Below, one piece after another: positions 1 to 6,594 of a DNA stretch of 12,671 nt. The notes under the pieces are model-generated. The model did no database searches, was not told the DNA's origin, and was given only the letters and a program-made list of their open reading frames with translations. This stretch comes from Kiritimatiellia bacterium. Lineage in GTDB: Bacteria > Verrucomicrobiota > Kiritimatiellia > RFP12 > UBA3636. The stretch is from the NCBI GenBank assembly GCA_017476965.1, contig JAFUXX010000390.1:1-12671 (forward strand). The letters are read 5' to 3'. The position numbers and the translations under genes are program-made. Each line of letters begins with the position of its first letter. Within the stretch, counting starts at the first letter, position 1.

Positions 1-210
1 GCCGTCCCCGAACGCCTCGCCCGCGCCACCGGCGGCGTGGCCGTCCCGCCGTCCCGCCTCTCCGAAGCGCTCTCCGGATTCGGCGAGCCGCGGCGCATCG
101 CCCGCGAGCGCACCGAATTCCCGCTTTGGTCGCATTGGGGCGTGTTCGCCCTCCTCCTCGCGCTGTACTGCTCCGAGCTGCTCCTGCGCAAGGCGTCGGA
201 TCTCAACTGA
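1..210 (+). CDS. C-terminal end of a membrane-anchored protein (VWA/glutamine-amidotransferase-like family, tentative)
   Basis: The frame is open from base 1 and ends at the TGA at 208-210, so only the last 69 residues are present. They read as a hydrophilic segment containing LARATGG, then one hydrophobic segment of about 17 residues (WGVFALLLALYCSELLL), then a short basic tail ending RKASDLN. The order 'TGG, charged linker, LW-x-x-W, one membrane helix, LLRK tail' resembles the C-terminus of large bacterial membrane proteins that carry von Willebrand A or GATase-1-like domains outside the membrane. That match is from memory and the diagnostic domains lie upstream of the window, so the family name is tentative. 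The coding character is good: GC-rich third positions, and the frame closes cleanly before an intergenic gap. Confidence 0.72.
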   Translation, partial: AVPERLARATGGVAVPPSRLSEALSGFGEPRRIARERTEFPLWSHWGVFALLLALYCSELLLRKASDLN

Positions 211-248
211 CTCCCCCGCCGCGCGCCCTGGCGGGTTGCACCGAAAGC

Positions 249-278
249 AAGGCGTTTTTTCGCTAATCGCGCCTTTTT
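249..278 (+). terminator. Weak intrinsic-terminator-like hairpin after the first gene
   Basis: AAGGCG at 249-254 can pair with CGCCTT at 270-275, and a T-run covers 274-278. The stem is only 6 bp and the loop 15 nt, so this is a weak candidate for ending transcription of the upstream membrane-protein gene. A second short inverted repeat, CCCGCC/GGCGGG at 215-220 and 230-235, lies closer to the stop codon but lacks a T-tract. Confidence 0.3.
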
Positions 279-321
279 GGCGTTTCGGCGGCGTGGTACC
301 ATTGAGTCGAGGACCCGCAAA

Positions 322-3300
322 ATGCCCAAAACACCTTCTTCCGCCCGATTCGCGCTCGCCGCCGCGGCGCTTTCGTTCGCCTGCTCCGCCGGCGCCGAGA
401 CGTTCAAATGGAACCCCGACGCCGGGACGTGGGGAGCCTGGCACGATCCGGCCAACTGGTCGATCGCCGGCGAAGGCGACTCCGCTTCGCCCGCCGGCGC
501 CGTCCCCGGCGCGGGCGACAGGCTCTTTTCCGAGCAGACGTTCCGCTTCGACCTCGGCGGCCGCGACGACGCCGAAATCGGCGGTTGGTCGATCGGCAGC
601 TGGACCCAGCGCCACATGTACCTTCGCAACGGCACGCTGAACGTCCACGGCCCGTGGCCCGTCCACGGCGGTCTGATCGACGTCGGCGAAGGCGCGACGC
701 TGCGGTTCGTCCCCGGCGCGTTCTTCATGCCGGGCGCGAGCGACGCCGCGGGCCGCCGCGTCCACGTCGCCCCCGGCGGCGCGCTCGACCTCACGGACGC
801 CGACGTCAACCTCTTCAACGGCGCTTTCGAAGTGGAGCCCGGCGGCACGGCCAAACTCGGCGCGCGCTCGTGGAAGACCTCCTTCAAGGCGAAATTCCGC
901 TTCGTCAACAAAGGCCTCATGGAGCTTCCGCACGGCCTCGGGATCGACGAAGGCAACCTGGGCGGCGCCGTGCTCGCGCTGCATCCCGGTTCCGTGACAA
1001 AGATCGCGGGCGACGTCGCGGGCACGCCCAAGGGCGCCGACGTGGACGTCCTCGTCGAGGGCGGCCGCATCGAGATCTCCGGCGACTCCGCGTGGCACGT
1101 CGGCACGGGCTTCGTCCAGACCAACGCCACGGTGCAGATCGACGTCGCCCCGCGCACTTTCGCCGACCTTTCCGCTCTCGAATGGGGTCCCGGCACGACG
1201 CTGGATCTCACCGGCGAAGGCTTCCTCGCGCTCGGCGCTTCGCGACCGGCGAAAATCGTCGCCGCCGACGCCCGCCGCGTCGTCTCCCCGGATTCGGACC
1301 AGTACCGCAAGCTCACCAGTTTCGCGGACGCGCGCAAGATCAAGTTCACCGTGGAAGGCGATTCGGCCAACCGCACGTGGTTCGTCTTCTACCCCGAGCG
1401 CTGCACCAATTTCGTCAAGAGCGTCACCTACACCTTCCCGCAGCCCGAAGCCGGCCGCGCGGACGGCCGCTGGAGCGTCTCGACGTCCCTGCCCTACTTC
1501 CACCGCCGCTACCCGGCCGACCCGCTCCGCCGCCCGTTCTCCGTCGAGGCCAAGGTCGAAACGCGCGACGGGCTCGTGTTCTCCACCAACCTCGTCGTCA
1601 ACTTCAACCAGAACCCGATCGGCAAGCCAGCCCCCAACGAGGAGGTCATGATCGGCATGGTGAGCTACGGCCCCGGACGCGAGCGCTACGAGATGATCAC
1701 CAACGACCTGGCGAACCTCTACGTCCGCTGGAACGCCCACACGCAGCTGCTGCCCGAAAAGGCCAACTCCGAGATCATGCCCGACTGGCTGGAGCAGGCC
1801 AAGAAGCGCCGCATCCACTGCATGACGATCTACGGCACCACCCCGCCCGACCTGCGCGAGCGCATCAAGCAGACCTGGGGCGACCTCTACCTCGGCAACA
1901 ACGTCGGCGAGCGCACCGGCTTCCTGTACGGTTCGCCGCCGGAAATGAAGGGGCCGACGGACCTCGACCTCGACCAAGCGCGCGAGTGGTTCGTCTGCAA
2001 GTTCCTGCACGGAATGCAGCGCGGCATGGTGCGCGGCGCCCCCGGCGAAAACCCGTTCTTCTTCTCCACGTCCGGCGCCGCCGCGGCGGGGTACGAAATG
2101 CAGGGCGGCGTGGACTACGTCTGCAACGAGCTCTACGCCGTCGGCTGCCTCGACCTCACCTACGCCCAGAGCGAAGCCCGCGGCGCCGCCCGCCGCTGGG
2201 GTCCGGAGTGGTGGTGCGGCTGGCTCGCGCACGAGTGGCAGACGTTCGGCATCCCGTACGACGACCCCGCCAAGTCCGCTTCCCTCGAAGCCGGCATGAA
2301 GTCGCTCTGGGTCATGGGCACCTCCCTCATGTGCCTCGAAAGCGGTTCTTCCGGCACCCAGGCCCACCCGCACACCTGGGGCGTGCCCGAAGACCGCCGC
2401 AAGACCGGGTATTCCTACGACGAACAGCCGCCGACGATGTACCGCGACACCGTCCGCCGCGTCCACCTCTGGCAGAAGGAACACCCCCGCGCGGCCGGAA
2501 CGCCCGACACTTCCATCGCGCTCGCACTCGGCTGCAACGACGGCTACATCGGCAGCACCGCGTACACCGCTTCGCGCCCCTTCGCCCAGCACGCCAACTT
2601 CGCCGCGCACGCGGAGGACACGTGCGACATCTGGAAGCCCGGCGAAAAGATCAACGTCTGGGGCGCTTCCCACCCGGAGAACACCTGGTACCACACGCGC
2701 CGCGGCGTGTTCCGTTCGCCGGGCACGTCCAACGTCTGCGGCACCCCGTTCGGGCAGGTGGACGTCGTCCTGCTCGACGACGAAATCCGCCTCGCGGACA
2801 TCGCCCGCTACAAGTTCATCGTCTTCGGCGGATGGAACACGATGAAGCCGCCCGCCGCCGCGGTCCTCCGCCGCTGGATGGAAGCCGGCGGCACGCTGCT
2901 CTGCGCCGCGCCGCAGCTCACGACCCGCGTCGACCGCGACTTCCTCGGCTACGCCGTCTCAGACCTCCTCTCTCCCCTCCCCTGGCTCCGCTTCACCGGA
3001 TTTTCCGAGGCCGACGAGTTCTTCCGCAACGGCCCCGCCGAAGTGGAAGGCCTCACGCGCTTCGGGCGTCCGGCCGCGAACGGCCAGCCCGCGGTGCGCG
3101 GCAAGTGGAGCAAGACCAAGGTCCGGCTCGTCGATTTCGAGACCGCTCCCGGCCGCCCCGCCGGCGAAACCGTCGTCTCCGCCGGCGAGAAACCGCTCGT
3201 CGTGCGCTTCCCCGTCGGCAAGGGCTGGTTCTACCTCTTCGCCTCGCGCGATTTCCCCGTCGCCACCGGCGAAACCGCCTCGCTCTGGACAGACCTGATC

Positions 3301-3549
3301 TACGCCCTCGCAGATTCGGTGCCGCAGCGCATGACGCTCGAACCGCTCGAAGCCGTCAACGACAAGGGGCGCGGCGACGGCCGCCGCTTCTTCACTTTCG
3401 CCGCGTACCGCGACAAGGCGTACCTGCTCAACCTCGACTGGCAGAACTCCCACCGCGTCCGCGTCAAGTTCGCGGCTCCCGGCGGCGACGTCCGCTCGGA
3501 GGACGTGGAACTCGCTCCGCTCGAAATCCGCGAGTGGCCGCTCCGCTGA
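322..3549 (+). CDS. Secreted multidomain putative glycoside hydrolase (beta-rich N-terminus, TIM-barrel-like core, GATase-like domain)
   Basis: The ATG at 322 is chosen because GAGGA at 309-313 sits 8 nt upstream and the protein then opens with a clean signal peptide (residues 1-25, cleavage after SAGA). A TTG at 277 would add 15 residues ahead of it. The mature protein is 1050 residues. Residues about 26-335 are Gly/Asp-rich beta-strand repeats opening with TFKWNPDAGTWGAWHDPANW, like the passenger repeats of PVC surface proteins. Residues about 440-800 look like a (beta/alpha)8 hydrolase core with candidate catalytic acids E530 (NNVGE), E603 (YVCNELY) and E673 (MCLESG). Residues about 814-865 (VDVVLLDDE, FIVFGGWNT, GGTLLC) resemble the GATase-like trimerisation domain of GH42-type beta-galactosidases. 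A beta-rich C-terminus follows. It probably cleaves a complex glycan outside the cytoplasm. Substrate and GH family cannot be named; the catalytic residues are guesses from position. Confidence 0.85.
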   Translation: MPKTPSSARFALAAAALSFACSAGAETFKWNPDAGTWGAWHDPANWSIAGEGDSASPAGAVPGAGDRLFSEQTFRFDLGGRDDAEIGGWSIGSWTQRHMYLRNGTLNVHGPWPVHGGLIDVGEGATLRFVPGAFFMPGASDAAGRRVHVAPGGALDLTDADVNLFNGAFEVEPGGTAKLGARSWKTSFKAKFRFVNKGLMELPHGLGIDEGNLGGAVLALHPGSVTKIAGDVAGTPKGADVDVLVEGGRIEISGDSAWHVGTGFVQTNATVQIDVAPRTFADLSALEWGPGTTLDLTGEGFLALGASRPAKIVAADARRVVSPDSDQYRKLTSFADARKIKFTVEGDSANRTWFVFYPERCTNFVKSVTYTFPQPEAGRADGRWSVSTSLPYFHRRYPADPLRRPFSVEAKVETRDGLVFSTNLVVNFNQNPIGKPAPNEEVMIGMVSYGPGRERYEMITNDLANLYVRWNAHTQLLPEKANSEIMPDWLEQAKKRRIHCMTIYGTTPPDLRERIKQTWGDLYLGNNVGERTGFLYGSPPEMKGPTDLDLDQAREWFVCKFLHGMQRGMVRGAPGENPFFFSTSGAAAAGYEMQGGVDYVCNELYAVGCLDLTYAQSEARGAARRWGPEWWCGWLAHEWQTFGIPYDDPAKSASLEAGMKSLWVMGTSLMCLESGSSGTQAHPHTWGVPEDRRKTGYSYDEQPPTMYRDTVRRVHLWQKEHPRAAGTPDTSIALALGCNDGYIGSTAYTASRPFAQHANFAAHAEDTCDIWKPGEKINVWGASHPENTWYHTRRGVFRSPGTSNVCGTPFGQVDVVLLDDEIRLADIARYKFIVFGGWNTMKPPAAAVLRRWMEAGGTLLCAAPQLTTRVDRDFLGYAVSDLLSPLPWLRFTGFSEADEFFRNGPAEVEGLTRFGRPAANGQPAVRGKWSKTKVRLVDFETAPGRPAGETVVSAGEKPLVVRFPVGKGWFYLFASRDFPVATGETASLWTDLIYALADSVPQRMTLEPLEAVNDKGRGDGRRFFTFAAYRDKAYLLNLDWQNSHRVRVKFAAPGGDVRSEDVELAPLEIREWPLR

Positions 3550-3566
3550 CCCGGACCGGTTCCCAA

Positions 3567-3589
3567 GCCGCCGCGGGCGCCGCGGCGGC
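3567..3589. promoter_or_regulatory. Upstream palindrome of the transporter promoter (candidate operator 1)
   Basis: This is a perfect 10-bp inverted repeat with a 3-nt centre. Its core is CCGCCGCG-N5-CGCGGCGG (3568-3588), the same half-sites and spacing as the palindrome at 3624-3648. It begins 18 nt after the hydrolase stop codon and ends one base before the -35 element TTGACT. It could be a regulator-binding site, or a hairpin ending the upstream transcript, but no T-tract follows. Confidence 0.5.
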
Positions 3590-3590
3590 G

Positions 3591-3619
3591 TTGACTGCGG
3601 CGGGGCGCGGGAGTATCCT
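3591..3619 (+). promoter_or_regulatory. Sigma-70-type promoter of the transporter gene
   Basis: TTGACT at 3591-3596 (5 of 6 to the -35 consensus) is separated by exactly 17 bp from TATCCT at 3614-3619 (4 of 6 to the -10 consensus). Transcription would start near 3626, inside the downstream palindrome, and give a leader of about 35 nt. This predicts that the transporter is transcribed separately from the upstream hydrolase. Confidence 0.6.
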
Positions 3620-3623
3620 CCCT

Positions 3624-3648
3624 CCCCGCCGCGATCATCGCGGCGGGG
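3624..3648. promoter_or_regulatory. Start-site palindrome of the transporter promoter (candidate operator 2)
   Basis: This is a perfect 10-bp inverted repeat, CCCCGCCGCG and CGCGGCGGGG around ATCAT. It contains the same CCGCCGCG-N5-CGCGGCGG core (3626-3646) as the site at 3567-3589, with the two centres 58 bp apart. It covers the predicted transcription start, and its right arm overlaps the purine-rich ribosome-binding stretch GGGGGA at 3645-3650. As DNA it suits a repressor site; as RNA it would be a hairpin that can hide the ribosome-binding site. Confidence 0.5.
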
Positions 3649-3660
3649 GAAAGCCACAGG

Positions 3661-5019
3661 ATGACACTCGGACGACCGCTCGACGCGGAAGAGCGCCGCG
3701 TTTCGCAGCGCAACTACGGCCGGTTCTGCCTCGTGAACGGGGCCAGCTACATGTGCCTCGGCGAGAACGTTCTCGTCCTCTTCGCCGCCCAGCTCGGCGC
3801 GCCGAACGCCGTGGTCTCGCTCCTCGGCGCGATGCTGTACGTCGGCTACGTGATGGTCCCGCTCGGCGTCCGCCGCACGGCCAAGCGCGGCGCCGCCGTT
3901 TCCCAGGCCGATTTCTGGGTCGCCCGCAACGTCGCCGCGCTCTTCACGGCTTCCGCGGCCGCCGTCGCCGCGTTTTCTCCCCCCGCTTCGTGGGCGATGC
4001 TGCTCCTCGGCGCTTTCGTCTTCTACGGCTGCCGCGATGCGGGGTGCGTGCTCGCGACGCCGCTGCTCGGCGACATTTCCACGCAGGAGGAGGCGCCCGA
4101 CCTGATCGGCTCCGCCCAGGCGAAGTTCAACGTTTCGGCGGTGGTCGTGCTGGCGGCGATCACGGCGGCCACGACGCGCTGGAGCGGGCGCGGCGCGCTC
4201 GCCGCGATCATCGTCGTCGGCGCTTTCCTCGGCGTCACCTCTTCGACGTTCCTTCGCGGCGTGCGCGAAACCGGCAAGGTCATGGAGTCGGCCCGGGAGC
4301 CTCTCGTCCCCGGCATGCGCGAAGCGGTCGGCAACCGCGATTTGCGCCTCCTCTCCGTCGCGTGGGGGCTCGCGAACTGCGGCATAATGCTCCTCATCCC
4401 GATTTCCATGCTCGCGCTGAAGCGCGGTTGCGGGTTTTCGGATTCGCGGGCCCTGGTCTGCTCCTGCGTCCAGTTTCTCTCCGGATGCTTCTTCTCGGTG
4501 GCGAGCGGTCCTCTTTGCCGCAAGTTCGGCCCGCGCCGCGTCCTGTTGGCCACAACGGCCGCGATGCCCTTCGTCCCGGCCTTCTGGTTCTTCGCCCCGT
4601 CCGGCGGCACCGCGGCCCTCGCGGCCGGCATCGTCCTCTTCGCGTGGCTCGGCGCGCTCAACGTCCTCGTCGGGAACGTTCCGCAGAGCTACTTCCTGCT
4701 CGCCTGCCCGGACAAGCGCAAGCAGGTCGCGGCGTCCGTCGCCGTGTGCCTCGCCTACGGCGCCGCCGCCGGCGTGTTCTCCTCGGTCCTCGGCTCCTGG
4801 CTCGTTTCGGGCTCCTCGTCGTGGTCCTCCGGCTTGGGCGCCGCGTTCGCCGGTTCGCTCGGGCCGTTCCGGCTCTACTTCCTCCTCGTGCTTCCCGTCA
4901 TCGCTGCGGCGATCGTCTCCGCCTTCCGCCTGCGCACTCTAGTCTACGCGTACAAGGAGGCGCACGGCGAGTCCGGGCTGCGCACCGCGATCGCTCTCGG
5001 CCACCACCGCAAGCACTGA
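3661..5019 (+). CDS. MFS-type transporter, 12 predicted membrane segments
   Basis: This 452-residue protein is strongly hydrophobic, with about twelve membrane segments that I place near residues 25-46, 50-70, 91-106, 111-131, 158-172, 178-198, 229-255, 263-283, 294-315, 318-340, 357-384 and 403-423. The charged loop at about residue 196-230 splits it into two six-helix halves, as in the major facilitator superfamily. The loop after segment 8 reads GPLCRKFGPRR (residues 283-293), a degenerate form of the MFS motif-A loop between helices. Length is normal for the family. It begins 111 nt after the hydrolase stop, with its own promoter and two flanking palindromes. Standing between a secreted glycosidase and a sugar-sensing regulator, it probably imports a sugar or oligosaccharide released outside the cell. 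The substrate cannot be read from the sequence. The ATG at 3661 follows GGGGGA at 3645-3650. Confidence 0.88.
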   Translation: MTLGRPLDAEERRVSQRNYGRFCLVNGASYMCLGENVLVLFAAQLGAPNAVVSLLGAMLYVGYVMVPLGVRRTAKRGAAVSQADFWVARNVAALFTASAAAVAAFSPPASWAMLLLGAFVFYGCRDAGCVLATPLLGDISTQEEAPDLIGSAQAKFNVSAVVVLAAITAATTRWSGRGALAAIIVVGAFLGVTSSTFLRGVRETGKVMESAREPLVPGMREAVGNRDLRLLSVAWGLANCGIMLLIPISMLALKRGCGFSDSRALVCSCVQFLSGCFFSVASGPLCRKFGPRRVLLATTAAMPFVPAFWFFAPSGGTAALAAGIVLFAWLGALNVLVGNVPQSYFLLACPDKRKQVAASVAVCLAYGAAAGVFSSVLGSWLVSGSSSWSSGLGAAFAGSLGPFRLYFLLVLPVIAAAIVSAFRLRTLVYAYKEAHGESGLRTAIALGHHRKH

Positions 5020-5041
5020 GCGGGTCCCGCAGTCCCCGCGG

Positions 5042-5059
5042 CGCGCCGCTTCCGGCGCG
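5042..5059 (+). terminator. GC-rich hairpin downstream of the transporter gene
   Basis: CGCGCCG at 5042-5048 pairs with CGGCGCG at 5053-5059 around a CTTC loop, 22 nt after the transporter stop codon. The stem is compact and stable, but no T-run follows, so termination here is only possible. No other role is apparent. Confidence 0.3.
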
Positions 5060-5095
5060 GCCCTGCAACAGCCGTGTAGCCGCCCGGCAACACCG

Positions 5096-5110
5096 TTTTG
5101 CACCGCAAAA
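5096..5110. promoter_or_regulatory. Palindrome upstream of the regulator promoter (candidate operator)
   Basis: TTTTGC-ACC-GCAAAA is a perfect inverted repeat with 6-bp arms, ending 3 bp before the proposed -35 element at 5114. It includes TTGCACCG, an octamer also found at 236-243 upstream of the secreted hydrolase. A site so close to the promoter of a regulator gene is a natural candidate for autoregulation; this is inference. Confidence 0.42.
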
Positions 5111-5113
5111 TCA

Positions 5114-5141
5114 TTGCACATACGGCAGGATATGCTAGAAT
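5114..5141 (+). promoter_or_regulatory. Probable promoter of the LacI/AraC hybrid regulator
   Basis: TTGCAC at 5114-5119 (4 of 6 to consensus) lies 16 bp from TAGAAT at 5136-5141 (5 of 6). Transcription would start near 5148, leaving a leader of only about a dozen bases before the ATG at 5160. Confidence 0.5.
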
Positions 5142-5151
5142 CGCGGCGATT
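5139..5151. promoter_or_regulatory. Palindrome over the -10 edge and start site of the regulator promoter
   Basis: AATCGC-G-GCGATT is a perfect inverted repeat with 6-bp arms around one base. It overlaps the end of the -10 element TAGAAT and the likely start of transcription, so a bound protein would block the polymerase. It differs in sequence from the palindrome at 5096-5110, so one protein need not bind both. Confidence 0.35.
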
Positions 5152-5159
5152 TGAAGGAC

Positions 5160-6446
5160 ATGACCGCAAACAAGCCGAAACGGCCCCCGAAGGTCGCAGT
5201 GCAACAATCCAACGCCTCGAAGCAAGTCCTCGTCGCGCTTTGGATGGGCAGCGACTTCGGCCGCGAGGTGATGGAGGGCATCCACGACTACATCCGCAAG
5301 TCGGGCGCGTCGTGGCGCATCCGCTTCGCCGACACCAAGGGATACTTCCTCAGCGCCGTGCTCTGGATGCTCCGCTCCAAGCGCCTCGACGGCGTGATCT
5401 CCTTCTACCGCGACAAGTCGATCGCCAACGAGCTGCGCCTCGCGCGCGTCCCCATCGTCCACGAGGGCGACCTGCGCGGCTACGACGACCTCCCGGATTT
5501 CTCGGGCACCAATTTCGTGGGCCGCGTCTCTCTTGACGCCGATGAGGTCGCGCGCGCCGCTGTCGATCACCTTTTCTCCCGCGCCGGCTTCCGCGCCGCA
5601 GGGTTCGTCGAAAACTACTTCGACGGCGGCTGGTCGCACCGCCGAGGCGACGCCATCGTGGCGGAGTTTTCGCGGCGCGGCGTTCCCGTGAGCCGCTTCC
5701 TGCACCGCGGCACGGTCCACGTGGGCCCGGACAACCCCGGCCCCGATTTCGCCGGACTCGCCGCCTGGCTGCGCGACCTCCCGAAGCCCGCCGCCGTCGT
5801 GGCGGCGAACGACGCCGTGGCGGACGACGTGATCCGCATCTGCGAGGAGGAGGGCATCGCCGTCCCGCGCGATGTCGCGGTCCTCGGGATGGACGACAAC
5901 GCGGTCCTATGCCAGCACTCCGAGCCGAACATTTCGAGCGTCCACTTCGACGGCCGCCGCGCGGGCTACCTCGCGGCGCAGATGCTTTCCTCGATGATGG
6001 ACGGCCACCCCGCCCCGCCGCGCGACTCGGTGCGCTACGGCATCACGGCCGTCGTCGGCCGCGCCTCCACCGCCACGACCCCCTCTCTCGCCGAAGTGGT
6101 GCAGAAGGCGCTCGACTACGTGGACGCCCACGCCTGCGAGGGCGCGTCCCTCCCCGAAGTGGTGCACCACTGCGGCTACTCGCGCTCGCTCGTGACGCGC
6201 CGTTTCCGCCAGACTACCGGCATGAGCGTCGAGGAGGCGCTGCGCCGCCGCCGCCTCGACGAAGCGAAGCGCCTGCTGCGCGAGACGAACGAAACCGGCG
6301 AAACCATAGCCGCCCGCTGCGGCTACGAAAGCCCGTGCGCCCTGCGCCGCGCCTTCCGGCGCGACGAAGGCAAGACCATGTCGGAATACCGCGCCGCCGC
6401 AAGTTTCAACGCAAAGGCGCAGAGACGCGGAGAAGCGCAGAGATGA
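5160..6446 (+). CDS. XylR-like hybrid transcriptional regulator (LacI-type ligand domain plus AraC-type HTH)
   Basis: Residues about 20-300 form a periplasmic-binding-protein-like ligand domain of the LacI/GalR type: QVLVALWMGSDFGREVMEGI at the start, VVAANDAVADDVIRICEEEG, then PRDVAVLGMDDN. Residues about 312-415 carry an AraC/XylS domain with two helix-turn-helix units (SLPEVVHHCGYSRSLVTRRF and ETIAARCGYESPCALRRAF). This architecture, as in E. coli XylR, senses a sugar in the cytoplasm and controls sugar-use genes, so nearby genes are likely targets. The start is uncertain. ATG 5160 has GAAGGA only one base upstream; TTG 5151 and GTG 5199 (GAAGG 5 nt upstream) are alternatives. The last dozen residues (FNAKAQRRGEAQR) are encoded by the repeat array at 6410-6443, so the native C-terminus appears to have been replaced. 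The stop overlaps the next ATG as ATGA. Confidence 0.9.
   Translation: MTANKPKRPPKVAVQQSNASKQVLVALWMGSDFGREVMEGIHDYIRKSGASWRIRFADTKGYFLSAVLWMLRSKRLDGVISFYRDKSIANELRLARVPIVHEGDLRGYDDLPDFSGTNFVGRVSLDADEVARAAVDHLFSRAGFRAAGFVENYFDGGWSHRRGDAIVAEFSRRGVPVSRFLHRGTVHVGPDNPGPDFAGLAAWLRDLPKPAAVVAANDAVADDVIRICEEEGIAVPRDVAVLGMDDNAVLCQHSEPNISSVHFDGRRAGYLAAQMLSSMMDGHPAPPRDSVRYGITAVVGRASTATTPSLAEVVQKALDYVDAHACEGASLPEVVHHCGYSRSLVTRRFRQTTGMSVEEALRRRRLDEAKRLLRETNETGETIAARCGYESPCALRRAFRRDEGKTMSEYRAAASFNAKAQRRGEAQR
6410..6443 (+). repeat. Short 'CGCAGAGA' direct-repeat array read into the regulator's 3' end
   Basis: Four 8-bp units lie in a row: CGCAAAGG (6410-6417), CGCAGAGA (6418-6425), CGCGGAGA (6426-6433), then a 2-bp AG and CGCAGAGA (6436-6443). 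The last A is the first base of the ATG of the GxxExxY fragment. The stretch encodes AKAQRRGEAQR as the tail of the regulator and supplies GGAGAAG (6429-6435) as a ribosome-binding site 7 nt before that ATG. From memory, 'AKAQRR'-encoding repeats are often found next to GxxExxY genes in other bacteria, so repeat and gene fragment may have arrived together. Confidence 0.65.
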
Positions 6447-6565
6447 CCGAGAACGAAATCAGCAAAGAAGTGCTGGACGCCGCCATCGCCGTCCACAACG
6501 AACTCGGAGGCCCGGGCTTGCTGGAGTCGTACTACGAAATGGCATTGGCTCAGGAACTGCATTGA
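6443..6565 (+). pseudogene. 5' fragment of a GxxExxY-family gene (truncated)
   Basis: The 40-residue product has the N-terminal signature of the GxxExxY family (TIGR04256): an opening MTENEISKEVLDAA, a helix with AVHNELGGPG, and the naming motif GLLESYY (G25, E28, Y31), followed by EMALAQEL. Full-length members run to roughly 120-140 residues, so about two thirds of the gene is missing. The frame hits TGA at 6563-6565, just where the AT-richer leader of the next gene begins, which suggests that the 3' part was lost when that gene's segment arrived or by deletion. The ATG overlaps the regulator stop (ATGA) and has GGAGAAG 7 nt upstream, so the fragment may still be translated. The family's function is not established, and a stable role for 40 residues is doubtful. 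Confidence 0.8.
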
Positions 6566-6594
6566 ACAACAATACGAAACCAAAGGAATCCACA

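Noticed and set aside
408-5138. A 1576-codon open frame on the + strand spanning the hydrolase, the intergenic promoter region and the transporter
   Set aside because: Its translation is extremely Arg/Pro-rich without domain character, it crosses two convincing genes with their own starts and signals, and long stop-free shadow frames are expected at this GC content.
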